The notes beneath the pieces were generated by a model. That model had not been told where the DNA came from and did not search any database. It saw only the letters and a list, made by a program, of their open reading frames with translations. From contig NZ_CP047569.1 of the NCBI RefSeq assembly GCF_009903625.1, forward strand, positions 3,202,501 to 3,266,500: DNA of 64,000 nucleotides, written 5' to 3'. Each line of letters opens with the position of its first letter. The stretch's first letter is position 1. The translations under genes were made by a program, and so were the position numbers. The DNA is from Microbulbifer sp. ALW1. Its GTDB lineage: Bacteria; Pseudomonadota; Gammaproteobacteria; Pseudomonadales; Cellvibrionaceae. This document shows, one piece after another, positions 8,035-17,119 of the stretch.

Positions 8035-9479
8035 CTTTCACTACCATACTGCGCCAACAAATATGCTTTAGCGTTAAAACTTAGGCCGCTATCAAATAAT
8101 TTATCTACAGCCTCAGGTGTATATTTTTTTGCGAGTCTTTTTAATACGCTTTTATAGTGATTATTTATTGAAACCGTATCAAAAACATGCTTAGTTAACT
8201 CGGAGATACTCTCACCAAAAGTTTCAAAGCTCATCAATGAAGAAATAGTACTATTCCCCTCACGGGTTAATAGAATTACTCTTTTTCTAGGGATTTCCTG
8301 GATAACAATTGGCGAATGCGTAGCAATAATTGCAAACGAATTGTACTTCTTTAGCATTTTATTCATAACATTAAATAAATGCGCTACAGCATTTGGATGC
8401 AAGTGCGTTTCTGGCTCATCAAATAGAACCAGTGTGTTTTCTTGAATCCGCGCAACAAGCGCCGTTACGAAATGAGCCAAAATTGATTGACCTGAACTCA
8501 TCAAAGACAATGCATCACTATCAATTTTTGAATCAACTTCACGCTCAAGTTTAGAAATAAATTTACCACTTGTATCGTCCAGAATTTCAGACATAAATGA
8601 AACCCAAGCATCCTCCCTACCTAACTCGACAATTTTAGCCAGATTACTTTTGTAATTTTCCAAAAGCGATGTTTTTGACAGCCCCCCTCTTTCATTCCTA
8701 ATCCCACAGTAGACATAGCTTACCTGAGGGTTTTTAGGCCGTATAAATTTATCAAAAGCACTATAAGAAATTGTTATCACTCGACTAAATATCGGGCGCT
8801 CACCTTCGAACCTTTGATTTTTTTCATCAATCGCTTTCTGTGAAATCCTTCCGACCTGCACCAGATCCTTTGCTAAAGCCGCCATTAGCTGAGTTTTCCC
8901 CACTGCGTTCCGGCCAATTAAACCGACTATCCTTCCAGGTAGAACATCACGCTCATCAAAGTCCACACTTATAGTAAATGGACTATCCGCACCTTCGATA
9001 TGGGCAGTATATTCAAAGGAAAAGTGTTCTGTATATTTTTCGCCCGAAATAATGGAACGACCGAATCTAAATGAACTCCTGGCACCATTTTCTCTAAAAA
9101 GTGCGTTTCTATATGCAGACGCACTCTCAAATGGTTCCGCTTTTATTGGCTTCCATGAAATATCATTTAGCGATTCCAAAACCTCTTCGGACTCTTCACT
9201 GCCAACAGCACTTAGCAGCGACCGATAAAAATCCAAATCTTGCCCCAAACTTATATAAGTCTCACCAAGGTTAGAAAACTCATCAGGTAGATCAGTAACA
9301 TTCTTATCTTTTTGCAAAATTTTAACTGTACCAATCTCTACACTCTCATACTTTGTTTTATGGTAAGTTAGATGGAAACTGCATTTTGTGCCAAAATCAT
9401 CCCAACTGTCGATTGTCAAACTAAAAATAGGATACGTCACCCCAAACAAAGATTCTCTAAATCCTTTAACCTTAAACAT
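8031..9479 (-). CDS. ptuA: AAA/ABC-type defence ATPase, Septu PtuA-like
   Basis: A 482-residue ATPase of the RecF/SMC-like AAA_15/AAA_21 group. Walker A is GRNAVGKT at 189-196, an ABC-like signature SSGQ lies near 327, and Walker B is LVLFDEPETHLHP near 347. A switch-region His follows in IIATHSPIVIQEIP. The 190 residues before Walker A carry a beta-rich N-terminal region and no known fused nuclease. The length fits PtuA. It precedes and overlaps the HNH gene, which is the Septu gene order. There is no reverse transcriptase or structured RNA nearby, so it is not an obvious retron. Other ATPase/HNH pairs exist, so the subtype is uncertain. The A+T-rich composition suggests acquisition by transfer. 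Confidence 0.7.
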   Translation of the reverse strand: MFKVKGFRESLFGVTYPIFSLTIDSWDDFGTKCSFHLTYHKTKYESVEIGTVKILQKDKNVTDLPDEFSNLGETYISLGQDLDFYRSLLSAVGSEESEEVLESLNDISWKPIKAEPFESASAYRNALFRENGARSSFRFGRSIISGEKYTEHFSFEYTAHIEGADSPFTISVDFDERDVLPGRIVGLIGRNAVGKTQLMAALAKDLVQVGRISQKAIDEKNQRFEGERPIFSRVITISYSAFDKFIRPKNPQVSYVYCGIRNERGGLSKTSLLENYKSNLAKIVELGREDAWVSFMSEILDDTSGKFISKLEREVDSKIDSDALSLMSSGQSILAHFVTALVARIQENTLVLFDEPETHLHPNAVAHLFNVMNKMLKKYNSFAIIATHSPIVIQEIPRKRVILLTREGNSTISSLMSFETFGESISELTKHVFDTVSINNHYKSVLKRLAKKYTPEAVDKLFDSGLSFNAKAYLLAQYGSER

Positions 9480-9590
9480 AAGTCTTCAACCTTACAGCTT
9501 TAAAATCATTTATGATGCCCAAAATATTTAGACACGAGACACAATTAATATGAGACGATTTATTTCCGATTTGCTCTAAGAAGCCAGCGC

Positions 9591-11618
9591 TCAAACTGTG
9601 GCACATGCATCAAGTAACTCTACCGCTCCGAATTTAATTAGTGCTTCTGCTGTGGAATCGTAGATCCTGGGATCACGAGAGGGATCTTCTGACGAACCTT
9701 TGGGGACCCATATCACTAGCCCCTCGCGACCCCGGGTCATGAGCACACGATAAGAATTAGTAATGAATCGTTGACGATCAGCGCTAACTCTCGCCCAACT
9801 ATTGCCCCTGAACTGCCTATGCATCCAGGAAGCCCCATTCCATACCAAGTCACCACCCCAGCACAATCCAACGAAATCCAGTTCAAGACCTTGGGCTGTG
9901 TATTCATTAGCAGGTACTTCAAGAGCAAAGGAAGAACGAACATCGCCTCGCTGATTCAAATACCATTGAGCGATTGCGCTTCCGTCAGTGGCATTTAGAG
10001 TAACTCCGAAGCCCTCCGCTCGGAGTCGCCGAGCACCAGAACTTGCGACCAACCCAAATCTGCGCTCTCCTCGCGTTCTTTTCTTCAACCACTTTCGAGC
10101 GGAATCTATAGATCTAGATACGACAATGGGGTAATCGCCGAGCCGAGCTGCCAATTCCCTAGCTTCAGAAACTTTCCCATCCAACACGAACGACACCCAA
10201 CGACTCAACGAAGGGGAACGAAAACTTCGAAGAGGAACGTTCAATTCGAGGTCTGCCTCGACAACGACTTCATCAACACCGGAAAGGCTTCCTGCTCCAA
10301 GATTCGCAGTCGCATCCGACCCGACTAGAAAATCGGGTGGGCCGTAAATCTTCCAGCCAGCAAGCTCAGTAGGCGGTAGCGCCCTCAACGCCTTACCCCA
10401 CTCAGCAATACCATTTTCCCCAACATTGATTTCTTGCCCACCTCCCACCAAGGCGACGATGGAACACCAATCTGGGTGGCGCCCCATAATGTCCAGGAGG
10501 AGCTTTGGCTCCGAGGATGGTCGCCCGAATTTCTTGCGACCGTAATCTTCATCCCAGGCACGTTGAGCTTCGTCAAATACAATCACATGCTCATGAGGTG
10601 CTAAGCCTGAATCATTCGTTAAATATTCACGTAAAAAATCTATAATGTGCTGAATTCGAGTCCTAACCGAATTTCTAGCTTCGGCGAGAGCAGGCTTTTC
10701 TCCTCGCGCCCTTCTTCTCTCGGTCTCATCTCTTGCAAGGGCCTCACGGAGGACTGTCACCAACGGTGTATTTCCGGATAGATAAATAATATCGCCTTGG
10801 TCCTCGACCCCAGTTTCAACTGCGCTATGCACAACCTCTAATCCAGCGAGGGTCTTTCCCGAACCAGGTACACCAGCCAAAAAAACGAGGGAACGCCCCC
10901 CCTTCCGCTTGGTATCCTCAATTATTTCGACCACACGCTTAGCAGTCTCCTTCAAATTCGTCGCATCAGCCTGCGCAATCTCGCGAACGTCATGACCAGT
11001 AAACAATGTTGTTGCTGCGTCGATCACCGTCGGTATTGGACGGTATGGGCCAGATGCCCATTCCCGGATTTGGTATTTTCGTGAGGGACTGGCAGTGGAA
11101 ATACGATCAAGGAATATTCTAAAACCTGATCTTCCAATGCAATGTACATCCGCGACAGCACCTGCATTAATTTCCGGGACATACGCTTCCGTCTCAGCTT
11201 CAGTACACCAAAGTACCGGAATAAGACTTACACCGGAGCTCGCAGCATGAAAATCTCTGAGGTCGAGTGCATACTCTTCAACTTGACGCCGGTCGACAGA
11301 CAGGAATTTTGACTCTCCTACTTTTAGCTCAACCACCAAAATTGCCGCTGGCGCCAAGATCACAACATCTATTCGACGCCTAAGTCGATAAAGTGGATAT
11401 TCGAGAAGAACAGTCCACCCTGCCACATCTGACTGCTGTTCCGACAATGCACGCAACTCACATTGCAGCTTAGGAATGCTCACATTCCATGCTTCAGTCT
11501 GACTCGTATATTGCGACAAAAATCCGTCTGCAGCGTACTTGGCATGCAGCTCAGCGGAGACCGATTCGACTGGAGTTCGAATGAAATCTTCAATACTTGA
11601 TGAATAGTACGATGTCAT
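9591..11618 (-). CDS. DUF2075-type helicase with N-terminal nuclease domain
   Basis: A 675-residue protein. Residues 80-105 (RRRIDVVILAPAAILVVELK) show the D...ExK core of a PD-(D/E)xK nuclease. A P-loop helicase module follows: Walker A GVPGSGKT near 245-252, Walker B VIVFDEAQRAWD near 345, and a C-terminal ANEYTAQGLELDFVGLCWGGD segment with VLMTRGREGLVIWVP, typical of the DUF2075 (Schlafen-like) family. Such proteins are common in defence islands. It is transcribed towards the ptuA-like gene with a gap of 111 bases, so the three genes may be one unit. The nuclease and helicase activities are inferred from motifs. Confidence 0.75.
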   Translation of the reverse strand: MTSYYSSSIEDFIRTPVESVSAELHAKYAADGFLSQYTSQTEAWNVSIPKLQCELRALSEQQSDVAGWTVLLEYPLYRLRRRIDVVILAPAAILVVELKVGESKFLSVDRRQVEEYALDLRDFHAASSGVSLIPVLWCTEAETEAYVPEINAGAVADVHCIGRSGFRIFLDRISTASPSRKYQIREWASGPYRPIPTVIDAATTLFTGHDVREIAQADATNLKETAKRVVEIIEDTKRKGGRSLVFLAGVPGSGKTLAGLEVVHSAVETGVEDQGDIIYLSGNTPLVTVLREALARDETERRRARGEKPALAEARNSVRTRIQHIIDFLREYLTNDSGLAPHEHVIVFDEAQRAWDEDYGRKKFGRPSSEPKLLLDIMGRHPDWCSIVALVGGGQEINVGENGIAEWGKALRALPPTELAGWKIYGPPDFLVGSDATANLGAGSLSGVDEVVVEADLELNVPLRSFRSPSLSRWVSFVLDGKVSEARELAARLGDYPIVVSRSIDSARKWLKKRTRGERRFGLVASSGARRLRAEGFGVTLNATDGSAIAQWYLNQRGDVRSSFALEVPANEYTAQGLELDFVGLCWGGDLVWNGASWMHRQFRGNSWARVSADRQRFITNSYRVLMTRGREGLVIWVPKGSSEDPSRDPRIYDSTAEALIKFGAVELLDACATV

Positions 11619-11844
11619 AACTTCGAAGATTACCAGATTGAATATTGAGCAATATGCGCCTTAATTCTGCTTCAATTTGACGCGATGGGCTTTAGAACTA
11701 ATGACAACCTTAAACCAGTACCCCCTAAGTTTTGAAGCACTAGTTTCCTCTAGTACGGTTAGTCTCAGTGGACCCTTTTGATCCGTTAGAGATCGCCTTT
11801 GCATCGGAGGCGCACAAGTAATAAACAGCACTCTTCGAGCACAA
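11619..11844. other. Boundary between accessory block and core operon
   Basis: No gene is seen. A possible 80-codon minus frame (11661-11903) crosses the terminator hairpin and has no recognisable content. A short inverted pair (ACTAG...CTAGT near 11741-11757) is present. The change in base composition makes this the likely right edge of the acquired region, but I see no integrase and no att-like duplication. Confidence 0.35.
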
Positions 11845-11876
11845 AAAAAGCGAACCCCGCAAGAGGTTCGCTTTTT
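11845..11876. terminator. Bidirectional rho-independent terminator
   Basis: AAAAAGCGAACC at 11845-11856 and GGTTCGCTTTTT at 11865-11876 form a 12-bp perfect stem with an 8-base loop. A- and T-tracts lie on both sides, so it can stop transcription from either strand. It lies about 60 bases after prpF and ends the propionate operon. Confidence 0.85.
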
Positions 11877-11937
11877 CAACTTCCGGAGCAGCTTTAACCG
11901 CACACTCCGCTATTGGCAGTCACTACTGCAAATTGGA

Positions 11938-13119
11938 CTAGAAACTGTCACCGGGCACCCGCACCCAACCTTCCATCAGAATCCGCGCACTGCGACTCAT
12001 AATGGCCTTGGTGGCAGTCCACTGCCCGTTGGCCACTTCCGCTTCCGCGCCAACGCGCAAGGTGCCAGACGGATGGCCGAAAGTCACCGCATTGCGCTCC
12101 CCTCCCCCAGCGGCCAGATTGACCAGGGTGCCGGGAATGGCTGCGGCGGTGCCGATGGCCACCGCAGCGGTGCCCATCATGGCGTGGTGCAGTTTGCCCA
12201 TGGACAGGGCCCGCACCAACAGGTCGATATCCCCTGCTGCCACTTCCTTACCGCTGGAGGCCGCATAGCCCTTGGGTGCCGCGACGAACGCGACCTTGGG
12301 GGTATGCTGGCGAGCGGCTGCCTCTTCCACTTTTTCGATCAGGCCCATGGCCTTCGCACCATAAGCACGAATAGTCTCGAACATGGCCAGGGCCTTGTCG
12401 TCACCGTTGATGGCTTCCTGCAGCTCGGTGCCGGTGTAACCGATATCTGCGGCGTTGACGAAAATGGTCGGGATGCCGGCGTTGATCATGGTGGCTTTCA
12501 GGGTGCCGACGCCGGGCACTTCCAGGTCGTCCACCAGGTTGCCGGTGGGGAACATCGCCCCTTCCCCGTCGGCCGGGTCCATGAATTCGATCTGCACTTC
12601 GGCGGCCGGGAAGGTGACGCCGTCCAGTTCGAAATCACCGGTCTCCTGCACTTCCCCATTGGTGATGGGTACGTGGGCGATGATGGTTTTCTTGATGTTC
12701 GCCTGCCAGATGCGCACGGTGCAGATGCCGTTCACTGGAACACGCGCTGCATCGACAAAACCGCTGTTGATCGCGAAGGCGCCGACGGCGGCGGTGAGGT
12801 TGCCGCAGTTGCCGGACCAGTCCACGAACGGCTTGTCGATGGAGACCTGGCCGAACAGGTAATCCACGTCGTGCTCCGGCTGCTCGCTCTTCGACAGGAT
12901 GACGGTTTTGCTGGTGCTGGAGGTGGCTCCGCCCATGCCGTCGGTCTGCTTGCCGTAGGGATCGGGGCTGCCGATCACCCGCAGCAAGAAGTTGTCGCGC
13001 GCGGCGCCCTGAACTTGTGCGGATTCCGGGAGGTCCTGCAGACGGAAGAACACACCCTTGCTGGTGCCGCCACGCATGTAGGTGGCGGGCACTTTGATCT
13101 GAGGGGCAAAGGTTGTCAT
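11938..13119 (-). CDS. prpF: 2-methylaconitate cis-trans isomerase
   Basis: A 393-residue PrpF. It isomerises the 2-methylaconitate made by AcnD so that the next hydration step of the 2-methylcitrate cycle can proceed. The family hallmark TYMRGGTSKGVFF stands at the N-terminus and the SGNCGN segment (DWSGNCGNLTAAVG) follows, in a diaminopimelate-epimerase fold. The length is typical. Its ATG overlaps the acnD stop by four bases, and in known genomes prpF goes with acnD rather than with prpD, as here. It is the last gene of the operon and is followed by a strong hairpin. Confidence 0.95.
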   Translation of the reverse strand: MTTFAPQIKVPATYMRGGTSKGVFFRLQDLPESAQVQGAARDNFLLRVIGSPDPYGKQTDGMGGATSSTSKTVILSKSEQPEHDVDYLFGQVSIDKPFVDWSGNCGNLTAAVGAFAINSGFVDAARVPVNGICTVRIWQANIKKTIIAHVPITNGEVQETGDFELDGVTFPAAEVQIEFMDPADGEGAMFPTGNLVDDLEVPGVGTLKATMINAGIPTIFVNAADIGYTGTELQEAINGDDKALAMFETIRAYGAKAMGLIEKVEEAAARQHTPKVAFVAAPKGYAASSGKEVAAGDIDLLVRALSMGKLHHAMMGTAAVAIGTAAAIPGTLVNLAAGGGERNAVTFGHPSGTLRVGAEAEVANGQWTATKAIMSRSARILMEGWVRVPGDSF

Positions 13120-15716
13120 TGCGCGGCACCTTCGGCTTCGAGGAAGTCGTTGGCGAAGCGCTGCAGTACACCGCCGGCGTCATAGATTGACACTTCTTCG
13201 GCGGTATCCAGGCGGCATTTCACCGGCACTTCTACGGTCTCACCGTCTTTCCGGTGGATCAGCAGGGTGAGGGTTGCGCCTGGGGTGCGGTCGCCGAGTA
13301 CGTCGAAGGTCTCGGTACCGTCGATACCCAGAGTCTCGCGGGTAATACCCGGCTGGAATTCCAGCGGCAGCACGCCCATGCCGATCAGGTTGGTACGGTG
13401 AATGCGCTCGAAGCCTTCCGCCACAATCGCTTCCACACCGGCGAGGCGCACGCCTTTCGCGGCCCAGTCGCGGGAGGAGCCCTGGCCGTAGTCGGCGCCG
13501 GCGATAATGATCAGCGGCTGCTTGCGGTCCATGTAGGTTTCGATGGCTTCCCACATGCGGGTGACCTTGCCTTCCGGCTCGATACGCGCGAGAGAGCCCT
13601 GCTTCACTGCACCGTTTTCGTCGCGAACCATTTCGTTCAACAGTTTCGGGTTGGCGAAGGTGGCGCGCTGGGCGGTGAGGTGATCGCCGCGGTGCGTGGC
13701 ATAGGAGTTGAAGTCCTCTTCCGGCAGGCCCATTTTTGCTAGGTATTCACCGGCGGCACTGCTGGCCAAAATCGCGTTGGACGGCGACAGGTGGTCGGTG
13801 GTGATGTTGTCACCCAGCACGGCCAGCGGGCGCATGCCTTTGAGGCTACGCTCGCCTGCAAGCGCGCCTTCCCAGTAAGGCGGGCGGCGGATGTAGGTAC
13901 TCTGCGGGCGCCAGTGGTACAGCGGCTCGCCGCGTTCCGCTTCCTCTTTAGCCAGATCAAACATCGGGATGTAGACCTCGCGGAACTGCTCGGGCTTCAC
14001 GCTCTGTTTGACGATCGCGTCGATCTCTTCGTCGCTCGGCCAGATATCTTTCAGGGTCACCGGGTTGCCGTCTTTGTCGTGGCCCAATACATCTTTTTCG
14101 ATATCGAAGCGGATGGTGCCGGCGATGGCGTAGGCAACCACCAACGGCGGCGAGGCCAGGAACGCCTGCTTGGCATAGGGGTGAATACGGCCGTCAAAGT
14201 TGCGGTTGCCGGACAGTACGGCGGTGGCGTACAGGTCGCGGTCGATCACTTCTTTCTGGATTTTCGGGTCCAGCGCGCCGCTCATGCCGTTACAGGTGGT
14301 GCAGGCAAACGCGACCACGTCGAAGCCCTGCTGCTGCAGTTCCGGCAGCAGGTTGGCTTCTTCCAGGTACATTTTTACGGTTTTGGAACCCGGTGCCAGG
14401 GAGGTCTTTACCCAGGGCTTGCGGGTCAGGCCGAGCTTGTTGGCGTTACGCGCGATCAGGCCCGCGGCAATCATGTTGCGCGGGTTGCTGGTGTTGGTGC
14501 AGCTGGTGATCGCGGCGATGATCACGGCACCGTCTGGCATCAGGCCTTCTTCTTCCTTCCATTCTTTCGCAATGCCGCGGTTGGCCAGTTCGGACACCGG
14601 CAACAGTGCGTGCGGGTTGGACGGGCCGGCCAGGTTGCGGCCGACGGAAGACAGGTCAAATTTGAGTACGCGCTCGTATTCGGCATTCTTCAGACTGTCT
14701 GCCCACAGGCCGGTTTCTTTCGCGAACTTTTCTACCAGAGCTACCTGCTCGTCGTCGCGGCCGGTCAGCTTCAGGTAGTCGATGGTCTGCTCGTCGATGG
14801 CGAACATGCCAGCAGTGGCGCCGTATTCGGGCGTCATGTTGGCGATGGTGGCGCGGTCGCCCAGGCTCAGGCTGGAGGCGCCTTCGCCGAAGAATTCGAG
14901 ATACGCACCCACTACGCGCTCGCGGCGCAGGAATTCGGTCAGCGCCAGCACCATGTCGGTACCGGTGATGCCGGGCTGCAGTTTGCCGGTCAGCTCGACG
15001 CCGACGATGTCGGGCAGGCGCATGTAGGAGGCGCGGCCGAGCATCACGCTTTCGGCCTCTAAACCACCCACGCCCACGGAGATTACGCCGAGCGCATCCA
15101 CCATCGGGGTGTGGCTGTCGGTGCCCACACAAGTATCCGGGAAGGCAACACCATTTTTCACCTGCACCACCGGAGACATTTTCTCCAGGTTGATCTGGTG
15201 CATGATGCCGTTGCCGGGCGGAATCACATCGACGTTTTCAAACGCGGTTTTGGTCCAGTTGATGAAGTGGAAGCGGTCTTCGTTGCGGCGCTCTTCCACT
15301 GCGCGGTTCTTTTCGAACGCGTCTTTTTCAAAACCGGGGTGTTCGACGGCCAGGGAGTGGTCGACGATCAGCTGGGTGGGCACGACCGGGTTTACTTTGG
15401 CGGGGTCACCGCCCTTTTCGGCGATGGCGTCGCGCAGGCCGGCGAGGTCCACCAGTGCGGTCTGGCCGAGAATATCGTGGCAGACGACGCGCGCTGGGAA
15501 CCAGGGGAAGTCGAGGTCGCGCTTGCGTTCGATGATCTGCTTGAGGGCGTCGGTGAGTTTTTCCGGCTCACAACGGCGCACGAGGTTTTCCGCCAGGATA
15601 CGGGAGGTATACGGCAGTTTTTCATAGCTACCCGGCTGGATGTTTTCGACTGCTTCTCTTGTGTCGAAATAATCCAGGTCTGTGCCGGGGAGTTTTTTTC
15701 TGAATTCGGTATTCAT
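13116..15716 (-). CDS. acnD: Fe/S-dependent 2-methylisocitrate dehydratase
   Basis: An 866-residue aconitase-family enzyme that dehydrates 2-methylcitrate. The three [4Fe-4S] ligand cysteines lie in SCTNTSNP and ACTTCNG. The swivel domain near the C-terminus carries ADYGQGSSRDWAAKGVRLAG. The start MNTEFRKKLPGTDLDYFD matches AcnD proteins rather than AcnA. Together with prpF it replaces PrpD. It is the fourth gene of the operon. A 175-base gap before it contains a strong palindromic repeat. Several long frames on the opposite strand are shadows of its GC-rich codons. Confidence 0.95.
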   Translation of the reverse strand: MNTEFRKKLPGTDLDYFDTREAVENIQPGSYEKLPYTSRILAENLVRRCEPEKLTDALKQIIERKRDLDFPWFPARVVCHDILGQTALVDLAGLRDAIAEKGGDPAKVNPVVPTQLIVDHSLAVEHPGFEKDAFEKNRAVEERRNEDRFHFINWTKTAFENVDVIPPGNGIMHQINLEKMSPVVQVKNGVAFPDTCVGTDSHTPMVDALGVISVGVGGLEAESVMLGRASYMRLPDIVGVELTGKLQPGITGTDMVLALTEFLRRERVVGAYLEFFGEGASSLSLGDRATIANMTPEYGATAGMFAIDEQTIDYLKLTGRDDEQVALVEKFAKETGLWADSLKNAEYERVLKFDLSSVGRNLAGPSNPHALLPVSELANRGIAKEWKEEEGLMPDGAVIIAAITSCTNTSNPRNMIAAGLIARNANKLGLTRKPWVKTSLAPGSKTVKMYLEEANLLPELQQQGFDVVAFACTTCNGMSGALDPKIQKEVIDRDLYATAVLSGNRNFDGRIHPYAKQAFLASPPLVVAYAIAGTIRFDIEKDVLGHDKDGNPVTLKDIWPSDEEIDAIVKQSVKPEQFREVYIPMFDLAKEEAERGEPLYHWRPQSTYIRRPPYWEGALAGERSLKGMRPLAVLGDNITTDHLSPSNAILASSAAGEYLAKMGLPEEDFNSYATHRGDHLTAQRATFANPKLLNEMVRDENGAVKQGSLARIEPEGKVTRMWEAIETYMDRKQPLIIIAGADYGQGSSRDWAAKGVRLAGVEAIVAEGFERIHRTNLIGMGVLPLEFQPGITRETLGIDGTETFDVLGDRTPGATLTLLIHRKDGETVEVPVKCRLDTAEEVSIYDAGGVLQRFANDFLEAEGAAQ

Positions 15717-15759
15717 TGAGGATCACGCAATCGGGTGGTTGAGTGGCGGCACTGCTACC

Positions 15760-15849
15760 GGGGTCCCTTTTGCAGGACACGCCGTGAACCCATCCATGGG
15801 GGCTTGGCTGCGAGATCCCTCTCGCAGACAGTCCTGCAAAAGGGACCCC
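15760..15849. repeat. Nested palindromic intergenic element
   Basis: GGGGTCCCTTTTGCAGGAC at 15760-15778 is matched perfectly by its reverse complement at 15831-15849. Inside, CTGCGAGA (15808-15815) and TCTCGCAG (15820-15827) form a second perfect stem with a 4-base loop. The whole sits between prpC and acnD. It has the form of a small non-coding mobile repeat (MITE or REP-like) and could also act as an RNA hairpin that sets relative expression inside the operon. Confidence 0.8.
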
Positions 15850-15891
15850 AGCATCAGTGCCTTCGCATCGCGTTCTGTGGTTTCGATCGTG

Positions 15892-17016
15892 TTAGCGATC
15901 CGCGATCGGCGTTACTTTGCGCAGTTCCGGACCGGTGTATTCCGCGCTCGGGCGGATGATGCGGTTATCGGCGCGCTGTTCGAATACGTGGGCGGCCCAG
16001 CCGGTTACGCGACTCATCACAAAGATCGGCGTAAACAGTTTGGTGGGGATGCCCATGAAGTGGTACGCGGATGCGTGGAAGAAGTCGGCGTTACAGAACA
16101 GCTTCTTCTCGCGCCACATCACTTCTTCGCAGCGTACGGATACCGGGTACAGCACATCGTCGCCAACGTCGGCGGCCAGTTTTTCGGACCACTGCTTGAT
16201 GATGGCGTTGCGCGGGTCGGATTCGGTGTAGACCGCGTGGCCGAAGCCCATGATCTTTTCCTTGCGCTCGAGCATGCCCATCAGTTCTTTTTCTGCTTCG
16301 TCGGCAGAAGAGAAACGCTCGATCAGTTCCATCGCTGCTTCGTTGGCGCCGCCGTGCAGCGGGCCACGCAGGGAGCCGATGGCGCCGGTGATGCAGCTGA
16401 ACAGGTCAGACAGGGTGGAGGCACAGACGCGCGCGGTGAAGGTGGAGGCGTTGAACTCGTGCTCTGCGTACAGGATCAGGGAGACGTTCATTACCTGTGC
16501 GTGCAGGTCGTTCGGCTTTTCGCCACGCAGCATGTGCAGGAAGTGGCCGCCGATGGAGTCGTCATCGGTTTCGGTTTCGATGCGCACGCCGTCGTGGGTG
16601 TAGCGGTACCAGTAACAGATGATGGACGGGAATGCGGCCAGCAGGCGGTTGGCGCGGTCCTGTTGCTGGTCGAAAGACTCTTCGCCTTCCAGGTTGCCCA
16701 GCATGGAGCAGCCGGTGCGCATGACGTCCATCGGGTGTGCGTCGGCGGGGATGCGCTCGAGCACTTCGCGCAGGGCCAGCGGCAGGCCGCGCATGGTTTT
16801 GAGTATGCCTTTGTAGTCCGCCAGCTGCGCTGCGGTGGGCAGTTCGCCGTTGAAGATCAGGTAGGCGACTTCTTCGAACTCGCAGTTTTCTGCCAGGTCT
16901 TTTACGTCGTAGCCGCAGTAGGTCAGGCCGGAGCCGGATACGCCTACGGTGGAAAGTGCGGTTTTACCAGCTACCTGGCCACGCAGGCCTGCTCCGCCAA
17001 CTTTTTTCTCTGCCAT
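15892..17016 (-). CDS. prpC: 2-methylcitrate synthase
   Basis: A 374-residue citrate-synthase-family enzyme condensing propionyl-CoA with oxaloacetate. The catalytic regions are visible: GPLHGGANEAAMELIERF and GFGHAVYTESDPRNAIIKQW, with the active-site His in each, and a late Asp region FHASAYHFMGIPTKLFTPIFV. The length matches PrpC rather than the longer GltA. The start MAEKKVGGAGLRGQVAGKTA is the common PrpC beginning. It follows prpB with a gap of 103 bases that includes a REP-like palindrome. Confidence 0.95.
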   Translation of the reverse strand: MAEKKVGGAGLRGQVAGKTALSTVGVSGSGLTYCGYDVKDLAENCEFEEVAYLIFNGELPTAAQLADYKGILKTMRGLPLALREVLERIPADAHPMDVMRTGCSMLGNLEGEESFDQQQDRANRLLAAFPSIICYWYRYTHDGVRIETETDDDSIGGHFLHMLRGEKPNDLHAQVMNVSLILYAEHEFNASTFTARVCASTLSDLFSCITGAIGSLRGPLHGGANEAAMELIERFSSADEAEKELMGMLERKEKIMGFGHAVYTESDPRNAIIKQWSEKLAADVGDDVLYPVSVRCEEVMWREKKLFCNADFFHASAYHFMGIPTKLFTPIFVMSRVTGWAAHVFEQRADNRIIRPSAEYTGPELRKVTPIADR

Positions 17017-17050
17017 CTCTATTTTCCCCTATCGATTTAAGTTTTTACTT

Positions 17051-17078
17051 CGTCATACCGGCGTATGCCGGGATGACG
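17051..17078. repeat. REP-like palindrome between prpB and prpC
   Basis: CGTCATACCGGC faces GCCGGGATGACG around GTAT, a 12-bp imperfect stem with two mismatched positions. The CGTCAT...ATGACG type is a widely dispersed intergenic repeat in many proteobacteria. Confidence 0.65.
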
Positions 17079-17119
17079 CTGGGTACAAATTACTTTTTAA
17101 GCTCTTACTTCTTAAACCC

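Noticed and set aside
7165..11618. Retron carrying PtuAB
   Set aside because: Some retrons carry PtuA/PtuB, but no reverse transcriptase gene and no msr/msd-like RNA are seen on either side.
1..11900. Prophage or integrative element with integrase
   Set aside because: No integrase, phage structural gene or tRNA target is visible. Only REP-associated transposase genes are present.
11661..11903. 80-codon minus-strand frame
   Set aside because: It runs through a strong terminator hairpin and has no recognisable content.
13791..15062. 423-codon frame opposite acnD
   Set aside because: It is a GC-rich shadow of acnD, whose family motifs leave no doubt about the coding strand. The same holds for 12073-13185 opposite prpF.
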